Both the position numbers and the translations under genes were made by a program. A stretch of 64,000 bases of DNA. Origin: Thioalkalivibrio sp. ALJ12. GTDB taxonomy: Bacteria > Pseudomonadota > Gammaproteobacteria > Ectothiorhodospirales > Ectothiorhodospiraceae. A model generated the notes under the pieces. The model was not told the origin of the DNA and did not search any database. It was given only the letters and a program-made list of their open reading frames with translations. The stretch covers positions 377,924-441,923 of the forward strand of contig NZ_KB899540.1 in the NCBI RefSeq assembly GCF_000378305.1, in the 5' to 3' direction. Below are positions 39,670 to 50,412 of the stretch, in pieces; within the stretch, counting starts at the first letter, position 1; each line of letters begins with the position of its first letter.

Positions 39670-39705
39670 GGCCCGGCCCGAGTTTCCTCGGTCCGGGCCT
39701 TTTTT
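39670..39705 (+). terminator. Strong rho-independent terminator after the adenosine kinase-like gene
   Basis: GGCCCGGCCCGAG, a short TTTC loop, CTCGGTCCGGGCC and then TTTTTT. It lies 43 bp after the TAA at 39626 and also ends any reverse transcript weakly. Confidence 0.9.
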
Positions 39706-39735
39706 GTGGATGGCACCCGCTCCGACCCCTGCCCC

Positions 39736-39814
39736 GTGGGAGCGTGCTTGCACGCGAAGCCCCTGCCTGCGCCCGGCTCTGGCAGGGGCTTCGCCGCCAA
39801 GGCGGCTCCTACAA
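39736..39814. repeat. GTGGGAGCGTGCTTGCACGCGAA-type palindromic repeat pair
   Basis: CGTGGGAGCGTGCTTGCACG, GCGAAGCCCCTGCC and then the opposed GGCAGGGGCTTCGCCGCC and AAGGCGGCTCCTACAA. The core resembles the Pseudomonas-type REP sequence (GTGGGAGC..GCTTGC..GCGA). One more unit is at 30049-30080. It lies between the adenosine kinase-like terminator and the PEBP gene. Confidence 0.75.
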
Positions 39815-39834
39815 TAAGAACTGTGACTCCAGGG

Positions 39835-40311
39835 CTAGTCGCGCTGGTAGGTGCCGACCAGGCGGTTCATGCCGATCACGTGGGGCTCGGCGCGCTCCAG
39901 GAACTGCCAGAGCGTGAGGCCGGCAGGGAGCTGAAGGTCGCGGTCCAGCGCCAGCAGCCAGAAGAAGTAATGGTGCTTGCCGTGGCCCTCGGGTGGCATC
40001 GGGCCGCCGTAGCCGGTGCCGCCAAAGTCGTTCTCGCCGACATCGCCCAGCGTAGCCGCCTCGGGCAGGCCGTCGGTATCCGGCGGCAGGTTGTAGAGCA
40101 CCCAGTGCACAAAGCCGTAGGTGCCGGACTTGATCAGCGGGGCATCCGGATCATGGCAAATGACGGCCAGCGAACGCGTTTCCCGCGGGAGGTTGCTCCA
40201 CTTGAGCGCTGGCGAGGTGTCCTCGCCCTCGCCCGTATGGCGCTTCGGGATCGGCTGACCCGGACCGAACGCGGAACTGGACAGCTGCAGGTCGGACAGT
40301 GCAAAACCCAT
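39835..40311 (-). CDS. YbhB/YbcL family Raf-kinase-inhibitor-like (PEBP) protein
   Basis: A 158-residue phosphatidylethanolamine-binding-protein fold. The ligand pocket shows LAVICHDPDAPLIKSGTYGF and VHWVLYNLPPDTDGLP, with GYGGPMPPEGHGKHHYFFWL following. The start MGFALSD has AGGAGA seven bases upstream; a longer start MIRRL is not supported by a ribosome site. Bacterial roles of this family are unknown. Confidence 0.9.
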   Translation of the reverse strand: MGFALSDLQLSSSAFGPGQPIPKRHTGEGEDTSPALKWSNLPRETRSLAVICHDPDAPLIKSGTYGFVHWVLYNLPPDTDGLPEAATLGDVGENDFGGTGYGGPMPPEGHGKHHYFFWLLALDRDLQLPAGLTLWQFLERAEPHVIGMNRLVGTYQRD

Positions 40312-40411
40312 CGCCAATCTCCTGATCAATGCGTACCCGCCACCCTAACGCGCGCCCCGGGCCCGCACCAACCGGTTGCAGCCGCCCGCCGTCACGCGGA
40401 TCATCGAGGGC

Positions 40412-40843
40412 ATGCTGAATGCTGTAAAACGCTGGCTGGGCCGAGAAGACCCCCTAACCGGGGCTGCGCGCGCGATCGACCGCGGCCGATCGGGGATCGA
40501 GACCGTGCTGGGCCTGCCCCACCGTCTCGCCGTACCACTGTTGCGCCGCCACTTTGGCGAGGCGGTGCATCCCTCCGACGAAGAATTCCGCGAGACAGGC
40601 CAGAACGGGTACTGGTCCCTGCCCACGCCCGGTTCGGAGTTCGAAGTCCGCCTGTTCGGCGACGATACCGGGCGCGTCACCGTCGGTACGGTCCGCGGCA
40701 CGAACGTCTATTCGGGGCTGGTGGTGATCAGCGAATGGTCGCCGGAACACCCAGTGGCCGTGTGGCAGGTGCGCCTGGAAGAGTCGGCCACGGAGTCCGC
40801 CCGAACGCTGCACGACTTCCTGCTGAGCGACGCCTCTTCCTAG
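40412..40843 (+). CDS. Hypothetical protein upstream of the patatin gene
   Basis: A 143-residue cytoplasmic protein that I do not recognise. It begins MLNAVKRWLG, contains GSEFEVRLFGDDTGRVTVGT and VYSGLVVISEWSPEHPVAVW (beta-rich), and ends in a helix (ESARTLHDFLLSD). A TTG start 12 codons earlier is possible because the GAGGG before ATG is too close. Its stop is 10 bp before the patatin gene, so they are probably cotranscribed. Confidence 0.6.
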   Translation: MLNAVKRWLGREDPLTGAARAIDRGRSGIETVLGLPHRLAVPLLRRHFGEAVHPSDEEFRETGQNGYWSLPTPGSEFEVRLFGDDTGRVTVGTVRGTNVYSGLVVISEWSPEHPVAVWQVRLEESATESARTLHDFLLSDASS

Positions 40844-40853
40844 CGACCCGACG

Positions 40854-41831
40854 ATGGACGATCACGAACAGTCGATTTCGCTCGTACTGGGAAGCGGCGG
40901 CGCCCGCGGCCTGGCGCAGATCGGGGTCATCCGCTGGCTGGAGGAGCACTCCGACTACCGCATTCGCTCCATCTCGGGTGCCTCCATGGGCGCCCTGATC
41001 GGCGGCATCTACGCAGCGGGCAAACTGGACATCTACGAGGACTGGGTAAAGACCCTTCGCCGTCAGGATGTCTGGCGGCTGCTGGACTTCTCGTTTCGCG
41101 GTGCCGGGCTGATCCGGGGCGACCGCCTGATCGGCAAACTGCGCGACATGCTGGGCGACATCGACATCGAAGAGCTGTCGATCTCCTTTACCGCGGTGGC
41201 CACCGACATCGAGCGCGAACGCGAGGTCTGGCTGAACTCCGGCTCGCTGTTCAACGCCATTCGCGCCTCCATCGCCATCCCCACCGTGTTCACCCCGGTG
41301 CGCCATCGCGGACGGCTGCTGGTGGATGGCGCCCTGCTGAACCCGGTACCCATCGCGCCGACCCTGAACGACCACACCGACATCACCGTGGCCGTCAGCA
41401 TGAACGGGCGCATGGGCGACGAACTCACGCGCGTCACCCGCCCCAATGCCTTCGATGACGTCGAGGCCGAAAAACTGGGACGCAGCCGCCTGAATCAGCG
41501 GCTGCAGGACGTATTGCCGGACCGGGTCGGCGGCTGGCTACAGGACTGGCCAGGCAAGCTGGGCCTGGGCTCCACGACCGACGGCATGAGCCGCGCGCAG
41601 GAGGCCCGAGCGCTCAGCATGATCGACGTCGTCTCCCACTCCATTGAGGCCATGCAGGGCTCGATCGCGCGCTTTCGCATCGCCGCCTACAACCCCGAAC
41701 ACCTGATCGAGGTGCCCGTAAACGCCTGCGGCATCTTCGACTTCCACCGCGCCCGCGAGATGATCGAACTCGGCTACCACCTCGCCGAACGCAGCCTGGG
41801 GCACCAACAGCGTTCGCCCCACCCCCCGTAG
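40854..41831 (+). CDS. Patatin-like phospholipase
   Basis: A 325-residue serine hydrolase of the patatin/RssA-like group. The oxyanion loop is LVLGSGGARGLAQIGV (11-26), the nucleophile elbow ISGASMGALIGGIYAAG with Ser44, and the catalytic Asp in LLVDGALLNPVP (about 157). Ser and Asp form the dyad. No signal peptide is seen, so it acts inside the cell. The REP-like hairpin at its 3' end begins four bases before its stop. Confidence 0.92.
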   Translation: MDDHEQSISLVLGSGGARGLAQIGVIRWLEEHSDYRIRSISGASMGALIGGIYAAGKLDIYEDWVKTLRRQDVWRLLDFSFRGAGLIRGDRLIGKLRDMLGDIDIEELSISFTAVATDIEREREVWLNSGSLFNAIRASIAIPTVFTPVRHRGRLLVDGALLNPVPIAPTLNDHTDITVAVSMNGRMGDELTRVTRPNAFDDVEAEKLGRSRLNQRLQDVLPDRVGGWLQDWPGKLGLGSTTDGMSRAQEARALSMIDVVSHSIEAMQGSIARFRIAAYNPEHLIEVPVNACGIFDFHRAREMIELGYHLAERSLGHQQRSPHPP

Positions 41832-41896
41832 GAGGCCAGCCCTCTGGCCGATGGGTTTTTGTCGGCGCCCCATCGGCCAGAGGGCTGGCCTCCTAC
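41828..41896. repeat. Perfect 28-bp inverted repeat (GTAGGAGGCCAGCCCTCTGG family)
   Basis: GTAGGAGGCCAGCCCTCTGG then CCGATGGG, a 13-bp loop, and the exact reverse complement CCCATCGGCCAGAGGGCTGG then CCTCCTAC. It forms a 28-bp perfect stem between the patatin and smr stops, which are convergent. Related copies are at 43900-43928 and in 62345-62600. Confidence 0.9.
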
Positions 41897-41917
41897 AGGA
41901 AAGGCGAAACGGCCTGC

Positions 41918-42172
41918 TCAGTGCTTGAAATGCACGAACAGGCGGCCGTGGTTCTTCGAGTCCTTCTCCACCCGGTGGTAGCGCTGCTTGATCTCCGGCT
42001 GCTGCAGGAAACGCAGCACGCGCTTTTTCAGTTGCCCGCTGCCCTTGCCGTGGATGATCTCCACCGTCTTGATGCGCTTGTCGCAGGCCTCTTCGATTGC
42101 GCCGTTGAGCGCCGCATCGATCTTGCGCCCGTTACGAAAGCACTCGTGCAGGTCGATGGACAGTCGTGACAT
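41918..42172 (-). CDS. Smr domain protein
   Basis: An 84-residue stand-alone Smr (small MutS-related) domain. SIDLHECFRNG holds the DLH motif (residues 7-9), and EIIHGKGSGQLKKRVLRFLQ carries the HGKG core (41-44), typical of the nicking endonuclease or RNA-binding site of Smr. Rare in such short form. It lies 16 bp downstream of the uspA-like gene and probably shares its transcript. Confidence 0.85.
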   Translation of the reverse strand: MSRLSIDLHECFRNGRKIDAALNGAIEEACDKRIKTVEIIHGKGSGQLKKRVLRFLQQPEIKQRYHRVEKDSKNHGRLFVHFKH

Positions 42173-42188
42173 CGCTAACCAACGGCGC

Positions 42189-42674
42189 TCAGTTCACCGT
42201 CACCACGATGCAGCGCGCCAGCTGCTGCACCTTGTGCGACACACTACCGGCCAGCAGCCCCTGCAACCCGCCCAGCCCGCGCGAGCCCATCACAATCATG
42301 TCCACATCGTGGTACTCGGCCTGCTGCAGGATCACCTTCGCGGGCGAGCCATCCTCGATATGATGGCCGATATCCGTCACGCCCAGCTCGGCGAAGTACT
42401 CGTGCGCCTGTTCCACCAGCTTTTTCGCTATGTCGCGCAACACCTTGGGCGGCACCGCGGATCCAATGGCTGCACCGCCGACCGCCAGGGGCGGGTCGTC
42501 CGGATCGGGCAGCTCCGACAGCTTGCGGATATGCGGCGGCACCTCGCCCTGCAGCAGCACGCTGACCAGCACCACCCGCGTCTGATACTTGGCGGCCAGA
42601 TCCGCTGCCACTTCCACCGCGCGCCAGGCGTTGGCCGAGCCGTCCACCGGCACCAGCATGGTCTTCAGTTCCAT
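42189..42674 (-). CDS. Universal stress protein (UspA family)
   Basis: A 161-residue Usp protein. It begins ELKTMLVPVDGSANAWRAVE and ends with the ATP-binding loop IVMGSRGLGGLQGLLAGSVS (GxxG(x9)G[ST]), so it likely binds ATP. The middle contains a longer acidic, Pro-rich loop (LSELPDPDDPPLAVGG). It is divergent from corA with 138 bp between them. Confidence 0.93.
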   Translation of the reverse strand: MELKTMLVPVDGSANAWRAVEVAADLAAKYQTRVVLVSVLLQGEVPPHIRKLSELPDPDDPPLAVGGAAIGSAVPPKVLRDIAKKLVEQAHEYFAELGVTDIGHHIEDGSPAKVILQQAEYHDVDMIVMGSRGLGGLQGLLAGSVSHKVQQLARCIVVTVN

Positions 42675-42812
42675 CGGCTCCGCGCTCCTCGTTACAGGCC
42701 ATCGCGCTGGCCCAGTGCCCCAGCCTGCCAGAGTCGCCGCGCCACCGCATCCGCGTGTCGTCTGCGCCCGTCAACGCCCTATACTCGGGACAACACAGCC
42801 CCGGAAGAACCC

Positions 42813-43886
42813 ATGACACGACTGTTCGAGAAGACCTACCCGCAACCCGGCACAGCCCCGGGCCACGGGGTGCACGCTCACGAACACCCTCACCCTTCCG
42901 AGGCCGTTGTTTCCGCCTGGCACTACCACAACGAACAACTGAACCCCCAGGACCCGGAAACCGTGATGCATGAGGGTGCGCCGGTGGACGGATTCGTCTG
43001 GCTGCACTTCCAGGGAACACCCGGCCCACGCCAGCTTCAGCAACTGGCCGAGGCCTTCGCGCTGCACCCCCTCGCGCTGGAGGACGTGCGCCATCGCGGC
43101 CAGCGCCCCAAGCTCGACTACTTTGGCGATTATGCGGTGATCATCCTCAACCAGCCGCAGCTGGACGGCGATAGCGTGCGCCTGGAGCAGTTCAACCTGT
43201 TCGTGCACCCGCAGTTCGTGATCAGCGTGCACAGCGGCGAGACCGACCCGTTCGAGCCCATCCGCCAGCGCATGCGCGGCACCAACCGCAACTTCAACCG
43301 CCTGGGAACCCCGTACCTGGCCTATGCCCTCATGGATGTCGTCGTGGACCAGGCCTTCCCGCTGATGGAGAAACTGGGCGACCGCATCGAAGACCTGGAA
43401 GAACGCGTGCTCTCGCAGCCCAACCACGACACCCTGAGCCGCATCCATGTCGTGCGCCGCGAGCTGCTGGTGCTGCGCCGCCAGCTCTGGCCCACGCGCG
43501 ACGTGATCACCCGCCTGATGCGCGACGACCAGGACCCGTTCGGCCCCGAGATGATGCCCTGGCTGCGTGACGTCCACGATCACACTATCCAGATCATGGA
43601 CCTGCTGGAGTCCTACCGCGACATGGCCTCCAGCCTGATCGAGGCCTACCTCTCGGCCGTGAACCAGCGCTCCAACGACGTGATCCGCGTGCTCACCATC
43701 ATCGCCACCATCTTCATCCCGCTCACGTTCATCGTCGGCATCTACGGCATGAACTTCGACCACCCCGACAGCCCGTGGTCGATGCCCGAGCTCTACACCT
43801 ATTACGGCTATCCCGTCCTGCTTGGCATCATGCTCGCCATCGTCCTCGGCATGCTCTACCTGTTCCGCCGCCGCCGCTGGCTGTAA
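42813..43886 (+). CDS. corA: CorA family magnesium/divalent-cation channel
   Basis: A 357-residue pentameric channel. The N-terminal 270 residues form the cytosolic funnel. Two C-terminal membrane helices follow (about 300-320 and 333-352). The pore motif IVGIYGMNFDHPDSPW contains the CorA signature GMN between the helices, and the basic end FRRRRWL matches. The long His/Pro-rich start (HGVHAHEHPHPSEA) is unusual and could bind metals. The start MTRLFEK is taken 31 bp after the earlier frames that are shadows. Confidence 0.92.
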   Translation: MTRLFEKTYPQPGTAPGHGVHAHEHPHPSEAVVSAWHYHNEQLNPQDPETVMHEGAPVDGFVWLHFQGTPGPRQLQQLAEAFALHPLALEDVRHRGQRPKLDYFGDYAVIILNQPQLDGDSVRLEQFNLFVHPQFVISVHSGETDPFEPIRQRMRGTNRNFNRLGTPYLAYALMDVVVDQAFPLMEKLGDRIEDLEERVLSQPNHDTLSRIHVVRRELLVLRRQLWPTRDVITRLMRDDQDPFGPEMMPWLRDVHDHTIQIMDLLESYRDMASSLIEAYLSAVNQRSNDVIRVLTIIATIFIPLTFIVGIYGMNFDHPDSPWSMPELYTYYGYPVLLGIMLAIVLGMLYLFRRRRWL

Positions 43887-43899
43887 CCCCCAATCACCT

Positions 43900-43928
43900 G
43901 CAGGAGGCCAGCCCTCTGGCCGATAGGA
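43900..43928. repeat. Half copy of the GTAGGAGGCCAGCC palindrome
   Basis: GCAGGAGGCCAGCCCTCTGG then CCGATAGG, a single arm of the perfect 28-bp repeat at 41828, located 14 bp after the corA stop. Confidence 0.75.
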
Positions 43929-43985
43929 TTCTGCCTGCGCCTGGTCGGTCCCGAGAACAAACGGCCAGGTGTGATCCCGTGGTGT

Positions 43986-44360
43986 CTACGGTGTACAGAG
44001 ACTGTCATGCCGCGGACCATCCTGGACCGAGCGGAGGCCAATACTCTCGCGCATCAGATCCAGCAGGCCATCGACCGCAAACGGATCTTCAGGCTCGAAC
44101 ATCGCTCCCACGCCGTGCTCATCCAGCCGCATCACGATGCAATGCCAGACGTGGGCCCGGTCATCCCCGGACTCCTCCGGGCTCACGGTCAGCCGCAGTC
44201 TCGTATTTTTCGAGACAACCGAATCCGTCAGTTCCAGATACAACCCGCTAAGGCTGACATCGCGGACCCGGCCGCTTGCTCTGTACTCAGAGTCGCCGGC
44301 CAGAGTCTCCACCTCGGCTTCCACACGGACGGCCCTGCGACGCCCCTCTCGAAGATCCAT
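43986..44360 (-). CDS. PilZ domain protein, copy 1
   Basis: A 124-residue single-domain PilZ protein, a likely receptor for cyclic di-GMP. Binding residues are the RxxxR-type cluster REGRRRAVRV (Arg8, Arg12) and the DxSxxG motif RVRDVSLSGLYLEL. The start is set by GGGAG seven bases upstream of ATG. It is about two thirds identical to the copy at 49057-49413, and both are divergent from a DUF3634-like gene, which suggests duplication. Target proteins or pathways are unknown. Confidence 0.88.
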   Translation of the reverse strand: MDLREGRRRAVRVEAEVETLAGDSEYRASGRVRDVSLSGLYLELTDSVVSKNTRLRLTVSPEESGDDRAHVWHCIVMRLDEHGVGAMFEPEDPFAVDGLLDLMRESIGLRSVQDGPRHDSLCTP

Positions 44361-44758
44361 TATCTAACTCCCGTCTTGGCCCCATCGGGCACTGGATTGT
44401 CGTTTCGCGGCCCCAGACTCTAATGCATCCGGATAGGGAGTTAACGGTGCCGGACACTCCGGGCACCAAGACTCAAGACGGGATAAGGCTACGGTAGTAA
44501 ATTGAATTCAATAGGTTTTATACAGAGCAGTGGCAGTTTTGTGGTCCTGTAAGGCGCGTTTAGCTCCAGAAATTCCCCCCGGGGTACCAGGCACGGCCTG
44601 CCCCCCCCAGCGAATGGGAAAAAGTACGCCCACCGTTCTGTTGGCAGACCACCTGCCGCATCAACTCCGAAGGTGGTGACAGCGGGAGGCAAGGGGCACC
44701 GGATGGCATACGCTTCACTCGGCCGCCAACCCCAGCCCGTTCGGTGCCGCTACCCACC

Positions 44759-44884
44759 ATGCTGCTCACGTTGCGGATCGTGTTCGCCCTGCTGGGCCTT
44801 GGCGTCGCGCTGATGCTGTGGCACGCAAGGCAGGTGTTTTCGGTCGAGTTGTGCGATGGCGGCGGCATGCGCGCGACCGGATAG
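44759..44884 (+). pseudogene. Internally deleted DUF3634-like gene (remnant of copy 1)
   Basis: An in-frame 41-codon remnant. Its N-terminal helix (LGLGVALMLWHARQVFSVEL) is almost identical to that of the intact gene at 49639-49971, and its last residues GGGMRATG equal the end of that gene. The middle of about 66-70 residues is gone, with CDGGGM joining the two parts. The upstream 60 bp also resemble those of the intact gene (GGATGGC.T.CGCT.CACT). It may still be translated as a small membrane peptide. Confidence 0.8.
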
Positions 44885-44899
44885 CGGGTCGCTCCCGCC

Positions 44900-44981
44900 G
44901 ATTGCCGCGGCCCCTGCGGGACCTTGCAATGACGGGTAAGAGAAGCACCGTCATGCGAGGAGCGCAGCGACGTGGCGATCC
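44900..44981. repeat. CATTGCGAGGAG-type repeats upstream of katG terminator
   Basis: GATTGCCGCGGCCCCTGCGG, ACCTTGCAATGACGG and the opposed CCGTCATGCGAGGAGCGCAG, CGACGTGGCGATC. One inverted pair of the family seen at 11.13 kb. Confidence 0.75.
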
Positions 44982-45035
44982 CCCTGGGCGGCCCGGGCGT
45001 CGGGGGCACGCCGAGAGGTTTCGCACTGCGCAACA

Positions 45036-45068
45036 AAAAGGCGCCCGGGATAACCCCGGGCGCCTTTT
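45036..45068 (-). terminator. Rho-independent terminator after katG
   Basis: On the minus strand GGCGCCCGGGG, TTAT loop, CCCGGGCGCC and then TTTTTG, 33 bp after the katG stop. The plus strand also ends in TTTT, so it may work both ways. Confidence 0.85.
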
Positions 45069-45101
45069 GATCTGAACCGGGCGAACCGCCCGGCTCGGGC
45101 C

Positions 45102-48067
<2,966 letters not shown>

Positions 48068-48877
48068 ATGCCCGCAATGTTAGATACCCTAGATGAGCTA
48101 ATTAGTGAAGGCGAAAAGTTCACGTACGAGAACTTTCGCGCCACCACTTCCCGTCACGGATACCCAGCTGCGTACTCCGAGGAGTGGGTCGTATGGCAGT
48201 CTCGCGCAAGGACCTTCTTGGAGGCTAAATTTGGCCAAGACTCAGTCCCGGCTCAAACCTTGCAAAAGGGCCTTGTTATTCGCGTTCTCGGATTTGGCGA
48301 AGAAAAGTTCACCAATGCGAAAACCATGATACTGAGTTCGCTAAAGTCGGCACGGGCTAGCGTGGCTGATGAGGTACTGCCCGAAGTGGGAGCATTGGAC
48401 GTAAGTCCGGATGGGAAACCACGTTCTAGCAAGGTTTTCATTGTTCATGGACATGATGAGAGCGCAAAGCAGGAGATGGAAATATTCCTTACAGAACTGG
48501 GCTTGGAGCCGGTGGTACTGCACCGCAAGGCGGACGAAGGGCGGACGGTAATAGAGAAATTCGAAGCCCACAGCGATGTCGGGTACGTCTTCGTGCTCTT
48601 GACGCCAGATGAGTTTGCGTATCTAGCATCTGAAGCCGAGGTTCCAGAAAGTGACCGACAGATCGAAATCCGATCAAGGCCGAACGTTATATTCGAGTTC
48701 GGCTACTTCGTTGGGAAGCTGGGGCGAAACAGAGTCTGCTGTCTTCACACTGGTTCCGTCGTGCTACCTAGCGACTTGGGCGGCTTGGTGTACAAACAAT
48801 ATACGACCAGCATTGAAGAAAGTGGATACTCGATAATTAAGGAGCTGAAAGCGGGTGGATACAATGTAAAAGTATGA
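48068..48877 (+). CDS. Stand-alone TIR-domain protein (CAP12/Pycsar-effector type)
   Basis: A 269-residue cytoplasmic protein. Residues 1-115 form a helical N-domain of unknown fold. The TIR-like domain runs from 121 to about 262: SSKVFIVHGHDESAKQEMEI (betaA and first helix), LEPVVLHRKADEGRTVIEKF, SDVGYVFVLLTPDEFA, and RPNVIFEFGYFVGKLGRNRV with the likely catalytic Glu210. These marks fit the family 'CAP12/Pycsar effector protein, TIR domain' (PF10137). Its members break down NAD+ in anti-phage systems when a cyclic nucleotide binds. GAGAGGAA lies 9 bases upstream of ATG. Codon use and base composition are AT-richer than the neighbours, indicating transfer. No cyclase gene lies beside it. Confidence 0.82.
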   Translation: MPAMLDTLDELISEGEKFTYENFRATTSRHGYPAAYSEEWVVWQSRARTFLEAKFGQDSVPAQTLQKGLVIRVLGFGEEKFTNAKTMILSSLKSARASVADEVLPEVGALDVSPDGKPRSSKVFIVHGHDESAKQEMEIFLTELGLEPVVLHRKADEGRTVIEKFEAHSDVGYVFVLLTPDEFAYLASEAEVPESDRQIEIRSRPNVIFEFGYFVGKLGRNRVCCLHTGSVVLPSDLGGLVYKQYTTSIEESGYSIIKELKAGGYNVKV

Positions 48878-49056
48878 TATTAAAATCGACACCCATCCGA
48901 CCCTCTTACTTCGCGCGGCTGATGGCATACGTTACGGCTCATCCGTGGGTATATGACTCTAAGCGAATATATAACGGGGTTGGACCACGGCAACCCTCTG
49001 TAGGAACGAGACTTTCGGTCCCTCAAAGGCGGTTCCTGAGGCTTAAACGGGGCATT

Positions 49057-49413
49057 TCACCCGCCAAATGGGCGCCTCGGGGGTGAGAGCCCGAGGCGCT
49101 CGCGCATCAGGTCGAGGAGGCCGTCGACGTTGGTCGGGTCTTCCGTTTCGAACATCACGCCCGCGCCGTTCTCGTCCAGGCGCATGACGATGCAATGCCA
49201 GACATGGGTCCGGCCGTCGGGCGCTTCTTCAGGGCTTACAATCAGCCGCACTCTGGAATTCTCGGAGAGACCGGAAATCGGCAGCTCCAAGTACAACCCG
49301 CTGAGGCTGACATCCCGGACCCGGCCACGGGCGCGATACCCTGGGGCACCGGATCGAGTCTGCACCTCGGCGGTCATGCCGATCGCCCTGCGACGCCCTT
49401 CGCGAAGCTCCAT
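49057..49413 (-). CDS. PilZ domain protein, copy 2
   Basis: A 118-residue PilZ protein, paralogue of the copy at 43986-44360. MELREGRRRAIGMTAEVQTR shows that Arg12 of the RxxxR motif of copy 1 is Gly here, so cyclic di-GMP binding may be weakened, although RVRDVSLSGLYLEL is kept. The start has GGAGGGAG eight bases upstream. The divergent DUF3634-like gene begins at 49639, mirroring copy 1. Confidence 0.87.
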   Translation of the reverse strand: MELREGRRRAIGMTAEVQTRSGAPGYRARGRVRDVSLSGLYLELPISGLSENSRVRLIVSPEEAPDGRTHVWHCIVMRLDENGAGVMFETEDPTNVDGLLDLMRERLGLSPPRRPFGG

Positions 49414-49638
49414 TGGCCACACTCCCTCCGCAGCTCATTCCGCTACGGCATGTTCGTGTCTTTCTTTGGACTGTAGTACATGCGTCTGGCCCCGGCTCGC
49501 GGGCGATGCGGAACCGCCCGCACTTCGCCCCGCACGCATCGGGAGACCCCAGCTCGCCGCTGTGACATGCGATCGACGCAGGATGGCGTGCGCTACACTG
49601 GGCGCCGATTCTCGTCCCACTTGGCGCCCCATTCGGTG

Positions 49639-49971
49639 ATGCTCCTTACGCTGTTGATCATGCTCTTGTTGCTGGGCCTGGGTGTCGCGCTGATGCTCTG
49701 GCATGCGCGGCAGGTGTTCTCGGTGGAGCTGCGCGACGGGACGGCCCGCGTGCGGCGCGGCAAGCCCCCGGCCGGCTTCCTGCGTGGCTGCGAGGACGTG
49801 GCACGCCAGTTCGGGCTCAAGCGGGGCCGAATCGCCGCCGTGCGCACCGACGCGGGCGTGCAACTGCGCTTCTCCCGCGACCTGCCAGCAAAGACCCACC
49901 AGGCCTTTCGCAACGTCTGGACGCCCCCGCCGGGCGGCGGAGGTGGCGGCGGCATGCGCGCGACCGGATAG
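49639..49971 (+). CDS. DUF3634-like membrane protein, intact copy
   Basis: A 110-residue protein: one N-terminal membrane helix (LLTLLIMLLLLGLGVALMLW, 2-21), then FSVELRDGTARVRRGKPPAG, DVARQFGLKRGRIAAVRTDA and a Gly/Pro-rich tail (GGGGGGGMRATG). The pattern of a helix followed by a small soluble domain with DG...RVRRGKPPAGFL matches the DUF3634 family as I remember it. Function is unknown. GTG one codon earlier is an alternative start. Related genes lie at 44759 (deleted) and 58176. Confidence 0.75.
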   Translation: MLLTLLIMLLLLGLGVALMLWHARQVFSVELRDGTARVRRGKPPAGFLRGCEDVARQFGLKRGRIAAVRTDAGVQLRFSRDLPAKTHQAFRNVWTPPPGGGGGGGMRATG

Positions 49972-50087
49972 CTGGCCGGTTCGGCGGATGGCCGCAGTCT
50001 CGCAGTGACGACTTCAGCACCAGACCTTCCTTTGCCACTCGTTATCCCTGACAGGCGATAACACCTTCGAATGCAGGCCAGCATTCT

Positions 50088-50110
50088 GTATTGCATTTGC
50101 GATACAATAC
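50088..50110. promoter_or_regulatory. Operator/promoter of the toxin-antitoxin pair
   Basis: GTATTG (50088-50093) and CAATAC (50105-50110) form a perfect 6-bp inverted repeat 11 bases apart. The right half overlaps TACAAT (50103-50108), a near-consensus -10 box, 26 bp before the antitoxin ATG. This fits autoregulation by the antitoxin. No convincing -35 box was seen. Confidence 0.55.
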
Positions 50111-50135
50111 GGGAAGGCGGTTGCGGAGACACAGG

Positions 50136-50387
50136 ATGAAAAACACGACGTTGCCAGCCCTGCGGGTGAGCGATGGCTTTCGGCATCAGGTGGAGCAAGC
50201 CCTTGGCGAAGGGGAGACACTGTCGGCCTTTATCGAGGATGCCGTACGCCACGAGATTGACCGTCGACGAGCCCGGGCCGAGTTCCTGGCGCGCGGCCTG
50301 GAGTCCGCACGCAGCGCCCGGGAAACGGACGAGTACTACCCGGCCCAATCGGTACTCGATGATCTCGACCGTCTCTTAAGCAAGTAG
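50136..50387 (+). CDS. Antitoxin-like protein of a type II toxin-antitoxin pair
   Basis: An 83-residue protein. Its N-terminal segment LPALRVSDGFRHQVEQALGE and LSAFIEDAVRHEIDRRRARA resembles the ribbon-helix-helix class (RVS.....VE.AL..GETLSAFIEDAV), with a C-terminal acidic, Tyr-rich tail (RETDEYYPAQSVLDDLDRLL) that would wrap the toxin. It stands 25 bp before the toxin gene and begins at the ATG after GGAG. Confidence 0.75.
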   Translation: MKNTTLPALRVSDGFRHQVEQALGEGETLSAFIEDAVRHEIDRRRARAEFLARGLESARSARETDEYYPAQSVLDDLDRLLSK

Positions 50388-50412
50388 TAGCCCAACCGCT
50401 GGAGTCTCAAGG

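Noticed and set aside
44560-45036. Minus-strand 158-codon frame in the gap between PilZ copy 1 and katG
   Set aside because: It is the reverse strand of the deleted DUF3634-like gene and of a repeat unit, with no ribosome site.
48874-49086. 70-codon frame whose ATG overlaps the TIR gene stop
   Set aside because: The overlap looked like coupling, but the protein is basic, without pattern, and its end runs into the PilZ gene on the other strand. Possible but not supported.
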